Shown here piece by piece: positions 1 to 5,684 of a DNA stretch of 5,684 nt. The first letter of the stretch is position 1, and every line of letters starts with the position of its first letter. This DNA is from Bacillaceae bacterium (GTDB taxonomy: Bacteria; Bacillota; Bacilli; Bacillales; Amphibacillaceae). The stretch covers positions 1 through 5,684 of the forward strand of contig JASLIE010000070.1 in assembly GCA_030152985.1 (NCBI GenBank), read 5' to 3'. The position numbers and the translations under genes were made by a program. The notes under the pieces are model-generated. The model had not been told where the DNA came from, searched no databases, and saw only the letters and a list, made by a program, of their open reading frames with translations.

Positions 1-1321
1 TACGCGCAAGACGTAAATTATCCCAAGAGGAATCAGCAATTAAAACAGGCACATCTGATGCTTGAAGCGACTTAGCTAAGCCGACTGAAAACTGATTACT
101 CCCAACAATTAAAACACCCGGCTTACCTTCAAGCGATAAATTGAGACGCTTAGCGAGTGGACCAATTGAAAAGCCATGGGCGAGTACAGTAAAGAAGACA
201 AGACCAAATGTCAATGCTGTTAGAAGCGATGCATCTTCGTAGCCTGCATCAGCAAGTTTAGCTGCAAAATAACTTGAAACAGTTAAGGCAACAATCCCCC
301 GCGGAGCAATCCAACCGACTAAGGCTTTTTCTTCTAAACTTAGACCTGAATTAATCGTTGAGATAAAGATTGATAGAGGCCTAACTAAAAACATCATCAA
401 TAACACATAGGCAAGAATATTCGGACTAAAGATATGAATAATCGTTTCAATTTGAAGTGATGAAGCTAGCATAATAAAAATCGCAGAAATTAATAAAATC
501 GATATATTTTCCTTAAAATGCCTAAAATCATTCAGCGAACTAATACCAATATTAGCAAGTGTCATTCCCATTGCCGTCACAGAGAGTAAGCCTGTTCCAT
601 GCACAATTTCATCTGGAATAGTAAAGGTTAAAATAACGAGCACAAAGACAAAAGGAGACTTTAAAAATTCTGGCATTCGTCCCGTTTCAAATAAATAACC
701 AACTAGCCGTCCACTCAACCAACCAATTAAGGCTGCAAAAATAGCAATGACAAAGAAAAGCACAAGGTCCTTTCCATTATGTGTATCCAATGTAAAAAAG
801 GCGATAATTTCAAAAGCAAAAACAGCCAACAAAACACCAATTGGATCAACAATGATGCCTTCCCACTTCAATATTTTAGCAGGACGTGCCTTTAACTTTG
901 ATTGACGTAAAAGCGGCATAATTACCGTTGGACCCGTCACAATAAAAAGGCCACCAATAACAAAAGCAACCGCCCATGATAAGCCAGCAACATAATGTGC
1001 GGTTAAAGAACCGAGAATCCAAGCAATAAAAGCCCCTAGACTGGCAATTCGAAAAATTGGCTTTCCTAGCCCACTAATTTCTTTAAATTTTAAATTCAAA
1101 CTGCCCTCGAATAAAATAATCGCAACAGCGACAGAGATAATCGGACTATATAAATCACCAAAGCTCTCTTCCGGATTCATAATGCCTAAAATCGGACCGA
1201 CTAAAAGCCCCGCAACCGACATCACCACAATCGCTGGAAAATTAAACTTCCAGGCAAGCCACTGTGAGCCTATACCTAATACGCCGATTAACATAATTTG
1301 TGATAAAAGAGATAGATCCAC
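1..1321 (-). CDS. Na+(K+)/H+ antiporter, CPA1/NhaP type with C-terminal RCK (TrkA-N)-like domain; partial, 3' end off the left edge
   Basis: Membrane antiporter that would exchange cytoplasmic Na+ or K+ for external H+ in pH and salt homeostasis. The reverse complement reads open for 440 codons and leaves the window without a stop. Residues about 5-390 are a chain of hydrophobic segments typical of a 12-13 helix Na+/H+ exchanger. Visible signature sites are TGPT (129-132), WEGIIVDPIG (153-162) with the putative ion-binding D159, and APRG (339-342) with R341; these fit the NhaP-like CPA1 branch whose members carry a cytoplasmic nucleotide-binding tail. From residue 400 a beta-alpha-beta start (PGVLIVGSNQ, then VPVLIAD at 424-430) resembles TrkA-N/RCK, with the rest outside. 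The GTG start at 1321 is preferred because AAGGA lies 8 bases upstream. An in-frame ATG at 1330 would add three residues but abuts the purine run. The gene is divergent from recQ. Family is confident; ion specificity cannot be told. Confidence 0.9.
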   Translation of the reverse strand, partial: MDLSLLSQIMLIGVLGIGSQWLAWKFNFPAIVVMSVAGLLVGPILGIMNPEESFGDLYSPIISVAVAIILFEGSLNLKFKEISGLGKPIFRIASLGAFIAWILGSLTAHYVAGLSWAVAFVIGGLFIVTGPTVIMPLLRQSKLKARPAKILKWEGIIVDPIGVLLAVFAFEIIAFFTLDTHNGKDLVLFFVIAIFAALIGWLSGRLVGYLFETGRMPEFLKSPFVFVLVILTFTIPDEIVHGTGLLSVTAMGMTLANIGISSLNDFRHFKENISILLISAIFIMLASSLQIETIIHIFSPNILAYVLLMMFLVRPLSIFISTINSGLSLEEKALVGWIAPRGIVALTVSSYFAAKLADAGYEDASLLTALTFGLVFFTVLAHGFSIGPLAKRLNLSLEGKPGVLIVGSNQFSVGLAKSLQASDVPVLIADSSWDNLRLAR

Positions 1322-1328
1322 CGCGCTC

Positions 1329-1334
1329 ATCCTT
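1329..1334 (-). promoter_or_regulatory. Ribosome binding site that decides the antiporter start
   Basis: On the minus strand AAGGAT lies so that AAGGA is 8 bases before the GTG at 1321-1319. The same site overlaps the first base of the ATG at 1330-1328, which therefore has only the weaker upstream GAAG as a possible Shine-Dalgarno. This favours the GTG start. Confidence 0.6.
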
Positions 1335-1361
1335 TTCTTCTACTATAAGATAATAAATTAT

Positions 1362-1390
1362 ATTGTAAGTGCATGATGAGAAAATGTAAA
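1362..1390 (-). promoter_or_regulatory. Sigma-A promoter of the antiporter gene
   Basis: Read on the minus strand, a -35 box TTTACA (1390-1385, 5 of 6 matches to TTGACA) and a -10 box TACAAT (1367-1362, 5 of 6 matches to TATAAT) are separated by exactly 17 bases. Transcription would start near 1355, giving a leader of about 34 bases before the GTG start. An A/T tract at 1394-1403 sits just upstream of the -35 box and could act as an UP element. No operator-like dyad for a known regulator was recognised. The call rests on consensus match and position only. Confidence 0.7.
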
Positions 1391-1427
1391 CCATTTTTAA
1401 AAAGCTTCATCTAACTTTTACCTTCTA

Positions 1428-1436
1428 TGTTAAAAT
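1428..1436 (+). promoter_or_regulatory. Candidate extended -10 promoter element for recQ
   Basis: TGTTAAAAT has the TGn extension followed by a -10-like TAAAAT (5 of 6 matches). No convincing -35 box lies 16-18 bases upstream; the hexamer at 17-base spacing is CATCTA. Transcription would start near 1443, giving a very short leader of about 12 bases that begins inside the Shine-Dalgarno. It is the best plus-strand candidate in the gap before recQ, but the call is tentative. Confidence 0.35.
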
Positions 1437-1442
1437 GGATTT

Positions 1443-1450
1443 GGTGGTGA
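1443..1450 (+). promoter_or_regulatory. Ribosome binding site of recQ
   Basis: GGTGGTGA lies 5 bases before the GTG start at 1455 and is the only G-rich stretch nearby. It is a non-canonical, moderately weak Shine-Dalgarno (GGTG rather than GGAG). Together with the GTG start it suggests modest translation, as would suit a low-abundance repair helicase. Confidence 0.5.
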
Positions 1451-1454
1451 AAAG

Positions 1455-3575
1455 GTGCTTACACAATCTAAAAGAATTTTAACAAGTTATTTTGGCTATG
1501 ATTCTTTCCGAAACGGCCAAGAAGAAGTGATTACACATGTTTTAAATGGTAAAAATACATTAGCAGTCATGCCAACAGGTGGGGGAAAGTCAATGTGCTA
1601 TCAAATTCCAGGACTTGCCTTAGAAGGAACTGCAATTATTATCTCGCCTTTAATTTCGCTGATGAAAGATCAAGTTGATGGACTACTTGCGCTTGGCGTT
1701 CCTGCGAGCTATATCAACAGCTCACTCAGTCAAAAAGAACAAAATCAACGCTTAAATGATCTAAGACGTGGGCGTTATAAATTTATTTACGTTGCGCCAG
1801 AGCGCTTCAACGCTTATTCATTTTTAAACGCTATTCAAACAACTCATATTTCCCTGATCGCTTTTGATGAGGCTCATTGTATTTCACAATGGGGACATGA
1901 CTTTAGACCGAGTTACCGTTCGATTATTCCCAAACTCAAGGAACTGAGACACCTTCAAAATGTCATTGCCCTAACTGCAACTGCAACACCTGGTGTCATC
2001 TCAGATATTCAAAAACTTTTAAACATTAAGGATGATGATACTGTAATTACCCGCTTCAAACGAGAAAACCTTCATTTTCATTTAATTAAGGGGAAGGACA
2101 GTACACATTATATTGACCAATTTTTAAAAGAAAGAAAAAGAGAATCAGGGATTATTTATACAGCAACACGAAAGCAGGCAGACAGCTTACACAACTTTTT
2201 AAAAACAAAGCATAAAAACATCTTAAAATACCATGCAGGCTTAAGTGAAGATGAACGCGCTCGTGCACAAAATGCATTCATCTTATCCGACCACGCAATT
2301 ATGATTGCAACGAACGCCTTCGGAATGGGAATCGATAAATCTAACGTTCGTTTTGTGATTCATTACGCCATGCCAATGAATTTAGAAGCTTATTATCAAG
2401 AGGCAGGTAGAGCTGGGCGTGATGGTGAGGTGAGTGATTGTATCTTATTATTCTCACCACAAGACGTTCAACTACAAAAATTTTTAATTGAACAGTCTGA
2501 AACAGAAGATAAAGACGATGCTTATGAAAAACTGCAACAGATGATTAACTACTGCCATACACAAAGTTGCTTAAGTACTTATTTACTTAACTATTTCAAT
2601 GACCCTGAAAGCGATGACTGCGGCAATTGCAGTCATTGTAAGCTGACAAAAGAAAAAGTAGACATGACCGAAGAAGCTCAAATGATTTTATCTTGTGTCA
2701 AACGGATGGGCGAAAACTTCGGCGTCACTTTGACCGCTAAGGTTTTACGTGCTTCTAATGATCAACGAATCCGAAGCCTCGGCTTTCAAAAACTCTCAAC
2801 CTACGGCATCATGAAGCACTACACTGAACGTGATATTAGTGAACAAATTAACTTTCTTATCGCAGAAAAACTACTGGATACGACTGAGGGGAAATTTCCG
2901 ACCTTAAAACTCAACTCAAAATCAAAAGATATCCTACTCGGTAAGAAAAAAGTCTTCATGTTGCATTCTAAAATACCAAAAGAAGAAGTCTTAAACTTTA
3001 ACTTAGAATTATTTGAAGGTTTAAGAAAGGAACGCCTTAACATCGCAAGCGAAAGAAAAGTTCCACCCTACGCTATCTTATCAGACGCTAGCCTACGCGA
3101 TTTAGCGCGTTATTTACCGACAAGCAAGGCTGAGTTCCTCCAAATTAAAGGAATTGGAGAGAAGAAATATGCTCAGTTTGGAGAAAACTTTAAAAAGATT
3201 TTGCTTGATTGGCAGACCCAGAACAAGCAAGATAAAGCAATTGCCATTTCACAGACACAGACGACAAGAGAAAATAAAACTGACCAAGGACCGAGTCATC
3301 TTGTTTCTTATAAATTATTTCAATCCGGAAAGTCGCTTAAAGAAATCTCCGACATAAGAGGTCTAGATGAAGAAATCATTGAAAAACACCTCTTCAAAAG
3401 CTATCAATCAGGCTTTCCGCTTTCATGGAATATCTTTTTTAAAGAGCAGGAAGAACAAGCCATGCTCGAAGTAAAAAATAGCTTAGACAAACCAAACTTT
3501 GAAAAAATTAGAGAATTAATGCCTACAACAATAAGTGACCGAGCAATCAAGGCTTTTTGTGTCAAACACGCATAA
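1455..3575 (+). CDS. recQ: ATP-dependent DNA helicase RecQ, long form with C-terminal HTH domain
   Basis: Cytoplasmic 3'-5' superfamily 2 DNA helicase of recombinational repair and stalled-fork processing. All helicase motifs are present: motif 0 around residues 13-26 (Q22), Walker A TGGGKS (41-46), DEAH (138-141) followed by the RecQ aromatic-rich loop CISQWGHDF (142-150), TATAT (174-178), motif V ATNAFGMGID (285-294) and motif VI QEAGRAGRDG (315-324). The RecQ zinc site is intact, with likely ligands C372, C389, C392 and C395. A winged-helix RQC region follows at about 400-505, then an HRDC domain at about 515-586 (core PPYAILSDASLRDLARYLP). A Q/T/K-rich linker (587-611) leads to about 90 residues resembling HTH_40 (612-702). 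At 706 aa it is clearly longer than the roughly 600-residue E. coli-type RecQ and matches the long form known in some bacilli. The start is GTG. The gene is monocistronic between a divergent promoter region and a terminator. Confidence 0.97.
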   Translation: MLTQSKRILTSYFGYDSFRNGQEEVITHVLNGKNTLAVMPTGGGKSMCYQIPGLALEGTAIIISPLISLMKDQVDGLLALGVPASYINSSLSQKEQNQRLNDLRRGRYKFIYVAPERFNAYSFLNAIQTTHISLIAFDEAHCISQWGHDFRPSYRSIIPKLKELRHLQNVIALTATATPGVISDIQKLLNIKDDDTVITRFKRENLHFHLIKGKDSTHYIDQFLKERKRESGIIYTATRKQADSLHNFLKTKHKNILKYHAGLSEDERARAQNAFILSDHAIMIATNAFGMGIDKSNVRFVIHYAMPMNLEAYYQEAGRAGRDGEVSDCILLFSPQDVQLQKFLIEQSETEDKDDAYEKLQQMINYCHTQSCLSTYLLNYFNDPESDDCGNCSHCKLTKEKVDMTEEAQMILSCVKRMGENFGVTLTAKVLRASNDQRIRSLGFQKLSTYGIMKHYTERDISEQINFLIAEKLLDTTEGKFPTLKLNSKSKDILLGKKKVFMLHSKIPKEEVLNFNLELFEGLRKERLNIASERKVPPYAILSDASLRDLARYLPTSKAEFLQIKGIGEKKYAQFGENFKKILLDWQTQNKQDKAIAISQTQTTRENKTDQGPSHLVSYKLFQSGKSLKEISDIRGLDEEIIEKHLFKSYQSGFPLSWNIFFKEQEEQAMLEVKNSLDKPNFEKIRELMPTTISDRAIKAFCVKHA

Positions 3576-3608
3576 AAAATAGGACCTTCTTTTAAAGGTC
3601 CTATTTTT
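3575..3608. terminator. Bidirectional intrinsic terminator between convergent recQ and aminopeptidase genes
   Basis: The arms at 3575-3588 and 3595-3608 are perfect inverted repeats of 14 bases around a 6-base loop (CTTTTA). The paired core is TAGGACCTT, and the outer pairs are an A run on the left and a T run on the right. Each strand therefore gives a hairpin followed by a U tract. It starts on the last base of the recQ stop codon and ends 2 bases from the last base of the aminopeptidase gene, so it can serve both transcripts. Confidence 0.9.
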
Positions 3609-3610
3609 AA

Positions 3611-4846
3611 TTAAAATTCAAGTGCCCATGCCCCTTGTCTAAAGACAGCTTCTTGTGTTCCGTCTTCTTTAACTCCGTCAATATCCATTTCAGCTGAACC
3701 GATCATAAAATCAACATGGACAAGACTATCATTTACACCATGAGCATCAAGTGCCTCTAAATCCATGCTCTCACCCTTTTCGATATTTGTTGGATACGCT
3801 TTTCCGAGTGCTAAATGACACGAAGCATTTTCATCAAATAAAGTATTATAGAAAATCAAGCCTGATTCTGAAATCGGGGACTGATGTGGTACAAGCGCAA
3901 CTTCACCTAATCGATCTGCACCTTCACCTGATTTAAGCAAGTGACCTAAAACTTCTTCACCTTTTTCAGCTTGATAATCAACAACACGTCCGTCTTTAAA
4001 AGTTAATGTGAAATTATCAATTAAGCTGCCGCCATAATTGAGTGGCTTTGTGCTTGAGACCTTTCCATTAACTTCATATTTATGTGGCATTGAGAAGACT
4101 TCTTCTGTTGGCATATTCGGGTTAAACTCAACCCCCGTTTTAGCAACTGCTGCACCCCCATGCCAAATATGGCCTTTCGGCAAGCCGAGCTCTAAATCGG
4201 TACCAGGTGCCTTGAAAATTAATTTATCGTATTGTTTATTCGTTAAAACTGTACGTGCCTTATGAAGCCTTTGATTATGTTCCTCCCAAGCCTTTAACGG
4301 ATCCTCACCATCAACACGTGACATCTTTAAAATGGTTTCCCACATCGCTTCAACTGCCGCTTCTTTTGAAAGTTCTGGGAAGACCTTTTGTGACCAGTCT
4401 GCTGTTGGAATCGAAATCACTGTCCAAGCAACCGCATCATTCATGACCTCTTTACTCACATTCCGCATAGCTTCAGAAGCCGCTTTATTAGCTGCTGCAA
4501 CTCGGTTTGAGTCAATGTCAGTTAATAAATCGGGATTTGTAGAATGGATTGAAATTAGTCCGGCAGATTTTTTAACATAGGACTCTTCCATTTGCACACG
4601 CCACTCCGGAAAGTTCTCAAGAACTGACTGATCTGCATGTTTTAAATTTAAATAGGTAAGGGTATCATCTGACCAACTGACATGGACATCACTTGACCCA
4701 AGCTCATAAGCACGCTTAACTAGCTTACGAACAAAGTCAGCTCCTTCAATTGGTGCGCGAACGAGTAAGGGCTGTTTTTCTTGAAGATTAACTCCTTTTT
4801 TTAAAACTGTTTCAATAAATTGTGCTTGTAATTTTTCTAGATTCAT
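3611..4846 (-). CDS. ampS: M29 family metallo-aminopeptidase (AmpS/aminopeptidase T type)
   Basis: Cytoplasmic two-metal aminopeptidase that removes N-terminal residues from peptides, a broad housekeeping role in peptide turnover. The 411-residue length matches the family (about 410). An N-terminal alpha/beta region is followed by a C-terminal catalytic half holding the expected ligand set of two Glu, two His and one Asp: E248/E249 in NMPTEEVFSMP, E315 in LGEVALVP, H344 in ASCHLALG, and H377 with D379 in LVHVDFM. No signal peptide or membrane segment is seen. The ATG start has AGGA 6 bases upstream, and this Shine-Dalgarno overlaps the TAG stop of the thioesterase gene, leaving 8 bases between the two genes. 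That implies co-transcription and probably translational coupling. It is the last gene before the shared terminator. The symbol follows the B. subtilis homologue; PepS or AmpT is an equivalent name. Confidence 0.95.
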   Translation of the reverse strand: MNLEKLQAQFIETVLKKGVNLQEKQPLLVRAPIEGADFVRKLVKRAYELGSSDVHVSWSDDTLTYLNLKHADQSVLENFPEWRVQMEESYVKKSAGLISIHSTNPDLLTDIDSNRVAAANKAASEAMRNVSKEVMNDAVAWTVISIPTADWSQKVFPELSKEAAVEAMWETILKMSRVDGEDPLKAWEEHNQRLHKARTVLTNKQYDKLIFKAPGTDLELGLPKGHIWHGGAAVAKTGVEFNPNMPTEEVFSMPHKYEVNGKVSSTKPLNYGGSLIDNFTLTFKDGRVVDYQAEKGEEVLGHLLKSGEGADRLGEVALVPHQSPISESGLIFYNTLFDENASCHLALGKAYPTNIEKGESMDLEALDAHGVNDSLVHVDFMIGSAEMDIDGVKEDGTQEAVFRQGAWALEF

Positions 4847-4850
4847 TTAG

Positions 4851-4857
4851 CTTCCTA
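4851..4857 (-). promoter_or_regulatory. Ribosome binding site of the aminopeptidase, overlapping the upstream stop codon
   Basis: On the minus strand TAGGAAG contains the TAG stop of the thioesterase (4857-4855) and the Shine-Dalgarno AGGAAG of the next gene, with AGGA 6 bases before the ATG at 4846. A ribosome finishing the thioesterase would sit on this site, which favours coupled translation. Confidence 0.7.
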
Positions 4858-5376
4858 CTTTCCTTTATTTTTTAATGTTTCTTTCCCAAATGCTTTGGCC
4901 ATTTTTAAAGATTGATCACGGCGCATTGTTCGGTGTAGTCTACGCGCTTCACCATCAGCATGCAATTCTTTTTCTTGCTCTGATTCTGGTAAAACTTGAG
5001 GAACCTCAGTCGGTCGACCATCCTCATCTAATGCAACAAAGGTTAAAAATGACGTTGCTGCAACACGACGCTTACCCGTCATCACCTCTTCTGTGACAAT
5101 CTTAACAAAAACCTCCATTGACGTTTTATGCGTATAAGTTACAAAAGCCTCTAAAATAACAAAATCACCTAGCTGAATCGGTGATAAAAAATCAACAGAA
5201 TCTGTTGATGCTGTCACACAAGTTCTACGCGCATGCCTGATTGCGGCAATCGCTGCGACGTCATCAATATGCGACATAAGCTTTCCTCCAAATAAAGTTC
5301 CATAAGCATTTGTATCTGGTGGCAAGATTTGAGCTGTTTTAACTGTTAATGATTCACTACTTTTTTTCGCTTCCAA
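4855..5376 (-). CDS. ykhA: Hotdog-fold acyl-CoA thioesterase (YkhA/YciA-like)
   Basis: Cytoplasmic thioesterase predicted to hydrolyse acyl-CoA to free fatty acid and CoA. The 173 residues match the single-hotdog YkhA/YciA/Acot group. The conserved opening PPDTNAYGTLFGGKLMSHID (19-38) holds N23, the GGK turn and the central-helix Asp (D38/D39) expected at the active site. The second conserved block is the beta region around TASTDSVDFLSPIQLGD (55-71). The C-terminal tail from about 130 is charged and Lys/Arg-rich, as in bacillar YkhA. The start is TTG, supported by AAGGGAG with an 8-base spacer and by the MEAKKSSES-like opening of bacillar homologues. It lies 13 bases after cardiolipin synthase and 8 bases before the aminopeptidase, in the same direction, so its expression should follow theirs. 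The physiological substrate is not visible; fatty acid or CoA balancing beside a phospholipid gene is inference. Confidence 0.95.
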   Translation of the reverse strand: MEAKKSSESLTVKTAQILPPDTNAYGTLFGGKLMSHIDDVAAIAAIRHARRTCVTASTDSVDFLSPIQLGDFVILEAFVTYTHKTSMEVFVKIVTEEVMTGKRRVAATSFLTFVALDEDGRPTEVPQVLPESEQEKELHADGEARRLHRTMRRDQSLKMAKAFGKETLKNKGK

Positions 5377-5384
5377 AAAAATCG

Positions 5385-5391
5385 CTCCCTT
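5385..5391 (-). promoter_or_regulatory. Ribosome binding site of the thioesterase, overlapping the cardiolipin synthase stop codon
   Basis: On the minus strand AAGGGAG, a strong Shine-Dalgarno, shares its two A bases with the TAA stop of the upstream gene (5392-5390) and sits 8 bases before the TTG at 5376. The strong site may offset the weak TTG start, and the overlap favours translational coupling. Confidence 0.75.
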
Positions 5392-5684
5392 ATAAAATTG
5401 GTGATAGTAACCTTGATATTGACTCTTTAAATTTAATTCCTAGTGACCGTCTCTCATAAAGCTCTCGTGTCATTTGTGATGAGACACGAATATCTTCTTT
5501 AAAAATATCAACCAGCTTTTGAGCCATCTCAGTATCATATAAAAAAGCATTGGCTTCAAAATTCAACCTAAAACTTCTGACATCAATATTAGCAGTCCCG
5601 ACAGATGATATGATCCCATCAACTACAATTGTTTTTGCATGTAAAAAACCATTCTGATATAAATAAATTTCTGCTCCCTCACGT
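5390..5684 (-). CDS. cls: Cardiolipin synthase (phospholipase D superfamily), C-terminal part; 5' end off the right edge
   Basis: Only the last 97 codons are present. The frame is open to the right edge and ends at TAA (5392-5390). The visible part contains the second phospholipase D HKD motif, HAKTIVVDG followed by GTANID (HxKx4Dx6GTxN), with His, Lys and Asp all intact, then the conserved [14 protein letters not shown] block of bacterial cardiolipin synthases. The enzyme condenses phosphatidylglycerol into cardiolipin and glycerol at the membrane; its N-terminal membrane segments and first HKD motif lie outside. The C-terminal end RLLSPIL is the usual short tail of bacillar Cls proteins. 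It is the first visible gene of the string cls, thioesterase, aminopeptidase. Family is confident; which paralogue it is (bacilli often carry several) cannot be told. Confidence 0.93.
   Translation of the reverse strand, partial: REGAEIYLYQNGFLHAKTIVVDGIISSVGTANIDVRSFRLNFEANAFLYDTEMAQKLVDIFKEDIRVSSQMTRELYERRSLGIKFKESISRLLSPIL

Noticed and set aside
1357..1362. Perfect TATAAT on the minus strand just downstream of the chosen -10 box
   Set aside because: It would be 22 bases from the TTTACA -35 box, and the hexamer at correct spacing (ATTTTC) is poor. The TACAAT box at 17-base spacing is the better pair.
1182..1376. Plus-strand open frame of 64 codons over the antiporter start and the divergent gap
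   Set aside because: It lies mostly antisense to the strongly supported antiporter frame, has no family-like features, and no Shine-Dalgarno was recognised.
1363..1390. Plus-strand TTGTAA and TGTAAA as a recQ promoter
   Set aside because: Each box matches only 4 of 6 and the spacer is 16 bases; these bases are better explained as the complement of the strong minus-strand promoter.
2819..3043. Minus-strand open frame inside recQ
   Set aside because: Shadow of the recQ coding frame, which is continuous and fully conserved in motif order here.
3154..3357. Plus-strand open frame in another reading frame of recQ
   Set aside because: Overlaps the HRDC and HTH region of recQ, which reads through without interruption; it is not a frameshift product.
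3751..4580. Several plus-strand open frames across the aminopeptidase gene
   Set aside because: All are antisense to a full-length M29 aminopeptidase with every metal ligand present; their composition is that of reversed coding sequence.
4875..5096. Plus-strand open frame with a hydrophobic stretch, a possible small membrane protein
   Set aside because: Antisense to the thioesterase; the hydrophobic look comes from the complement of its charged Lys/Glu-rich tail.
5377..5460. Separate promoter directly before the thioesterase
   Set aside because: The sequence is the coding 3' end of cardiolipin synthase. The TTTTATAA next to the start overlaps its stop codon and has no -35 partner at proper spacing.

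Overview
The window looks like ordinary housekeeping chromosome from a low-GC Gram-positive bacterium (Bacillota, class Bacilli, probably Bacillaceae or a close relative). The evidence is the AT-rich codon use, the purine-rich Shine-Dalgarno sites with GTG and TTG starts, a sigma-A type promoter, and the proteins themselves: a long RecQ with a C-terminal HTH_40-like domain, an AmpS-type M29 aminopeptidase and a YkhA-type acyl-CoA thioesterase. A Na+(K+)/H+ antiporter is also present, which fits a salt- or alkali-tolerant lifestyle but does not prove one. Genus and species cannot be fixed from this sequence.

Layout, left to right. (1) Bases 1-1321, minus strand: the N-terminal 440 residues of a CPA1/NhaP-type cation:proton antiporter, cut by the left edge just inside a C-terminal TrkA-N/RCK-like domain. 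(2) Bases 1322-1454: a divergent intergenic region with a good sigma-A promoter facing the antiporter, an A/T tract, and a weaker candidate promoter facing recQ. (3) Bases 1455-3575, plus strand: a complete recQ helicase gene (706 aa). (4) Bases 3575-3608: a perfect 14-bp stem flanked by A and T runs, acting as a shared terminator between convergent genes. (5) Bases 3611-5684, minus strand: a tightly packed gene string read right to left. It runs cardiolipin synthase (only the last 97 codons are present), then a hotdog-fold acyl-CoA thioesterase (173 aa), then an M29 metallo-aminopeptidase (411 aa). At each of the two junctions the Shine-Dalgarno of the next gene overlaps the stop codon of the previous one, so this is very probably one operon with its promoter beyond the right edge.

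The genes do not form one obvious pathway. RecQ acts in DNA repair and fork restart, the antiporter in ion and pH homeostasis, cardiolipin synthase and the thioesterase in membrane lipid and acyl-CoA metabolism, and the aminopeptidase in peptide turnover. No RNA genes, mobile elements, CRISPR arrays or long repeats were seen, no gap between genes exceeds about 135 bases, and I found no sign of an undescribed system. The points worth a second look are modest: the motif variants of the antiporter, the extended RecQ, the stop/SD overlaps and the compact regulatory regions.
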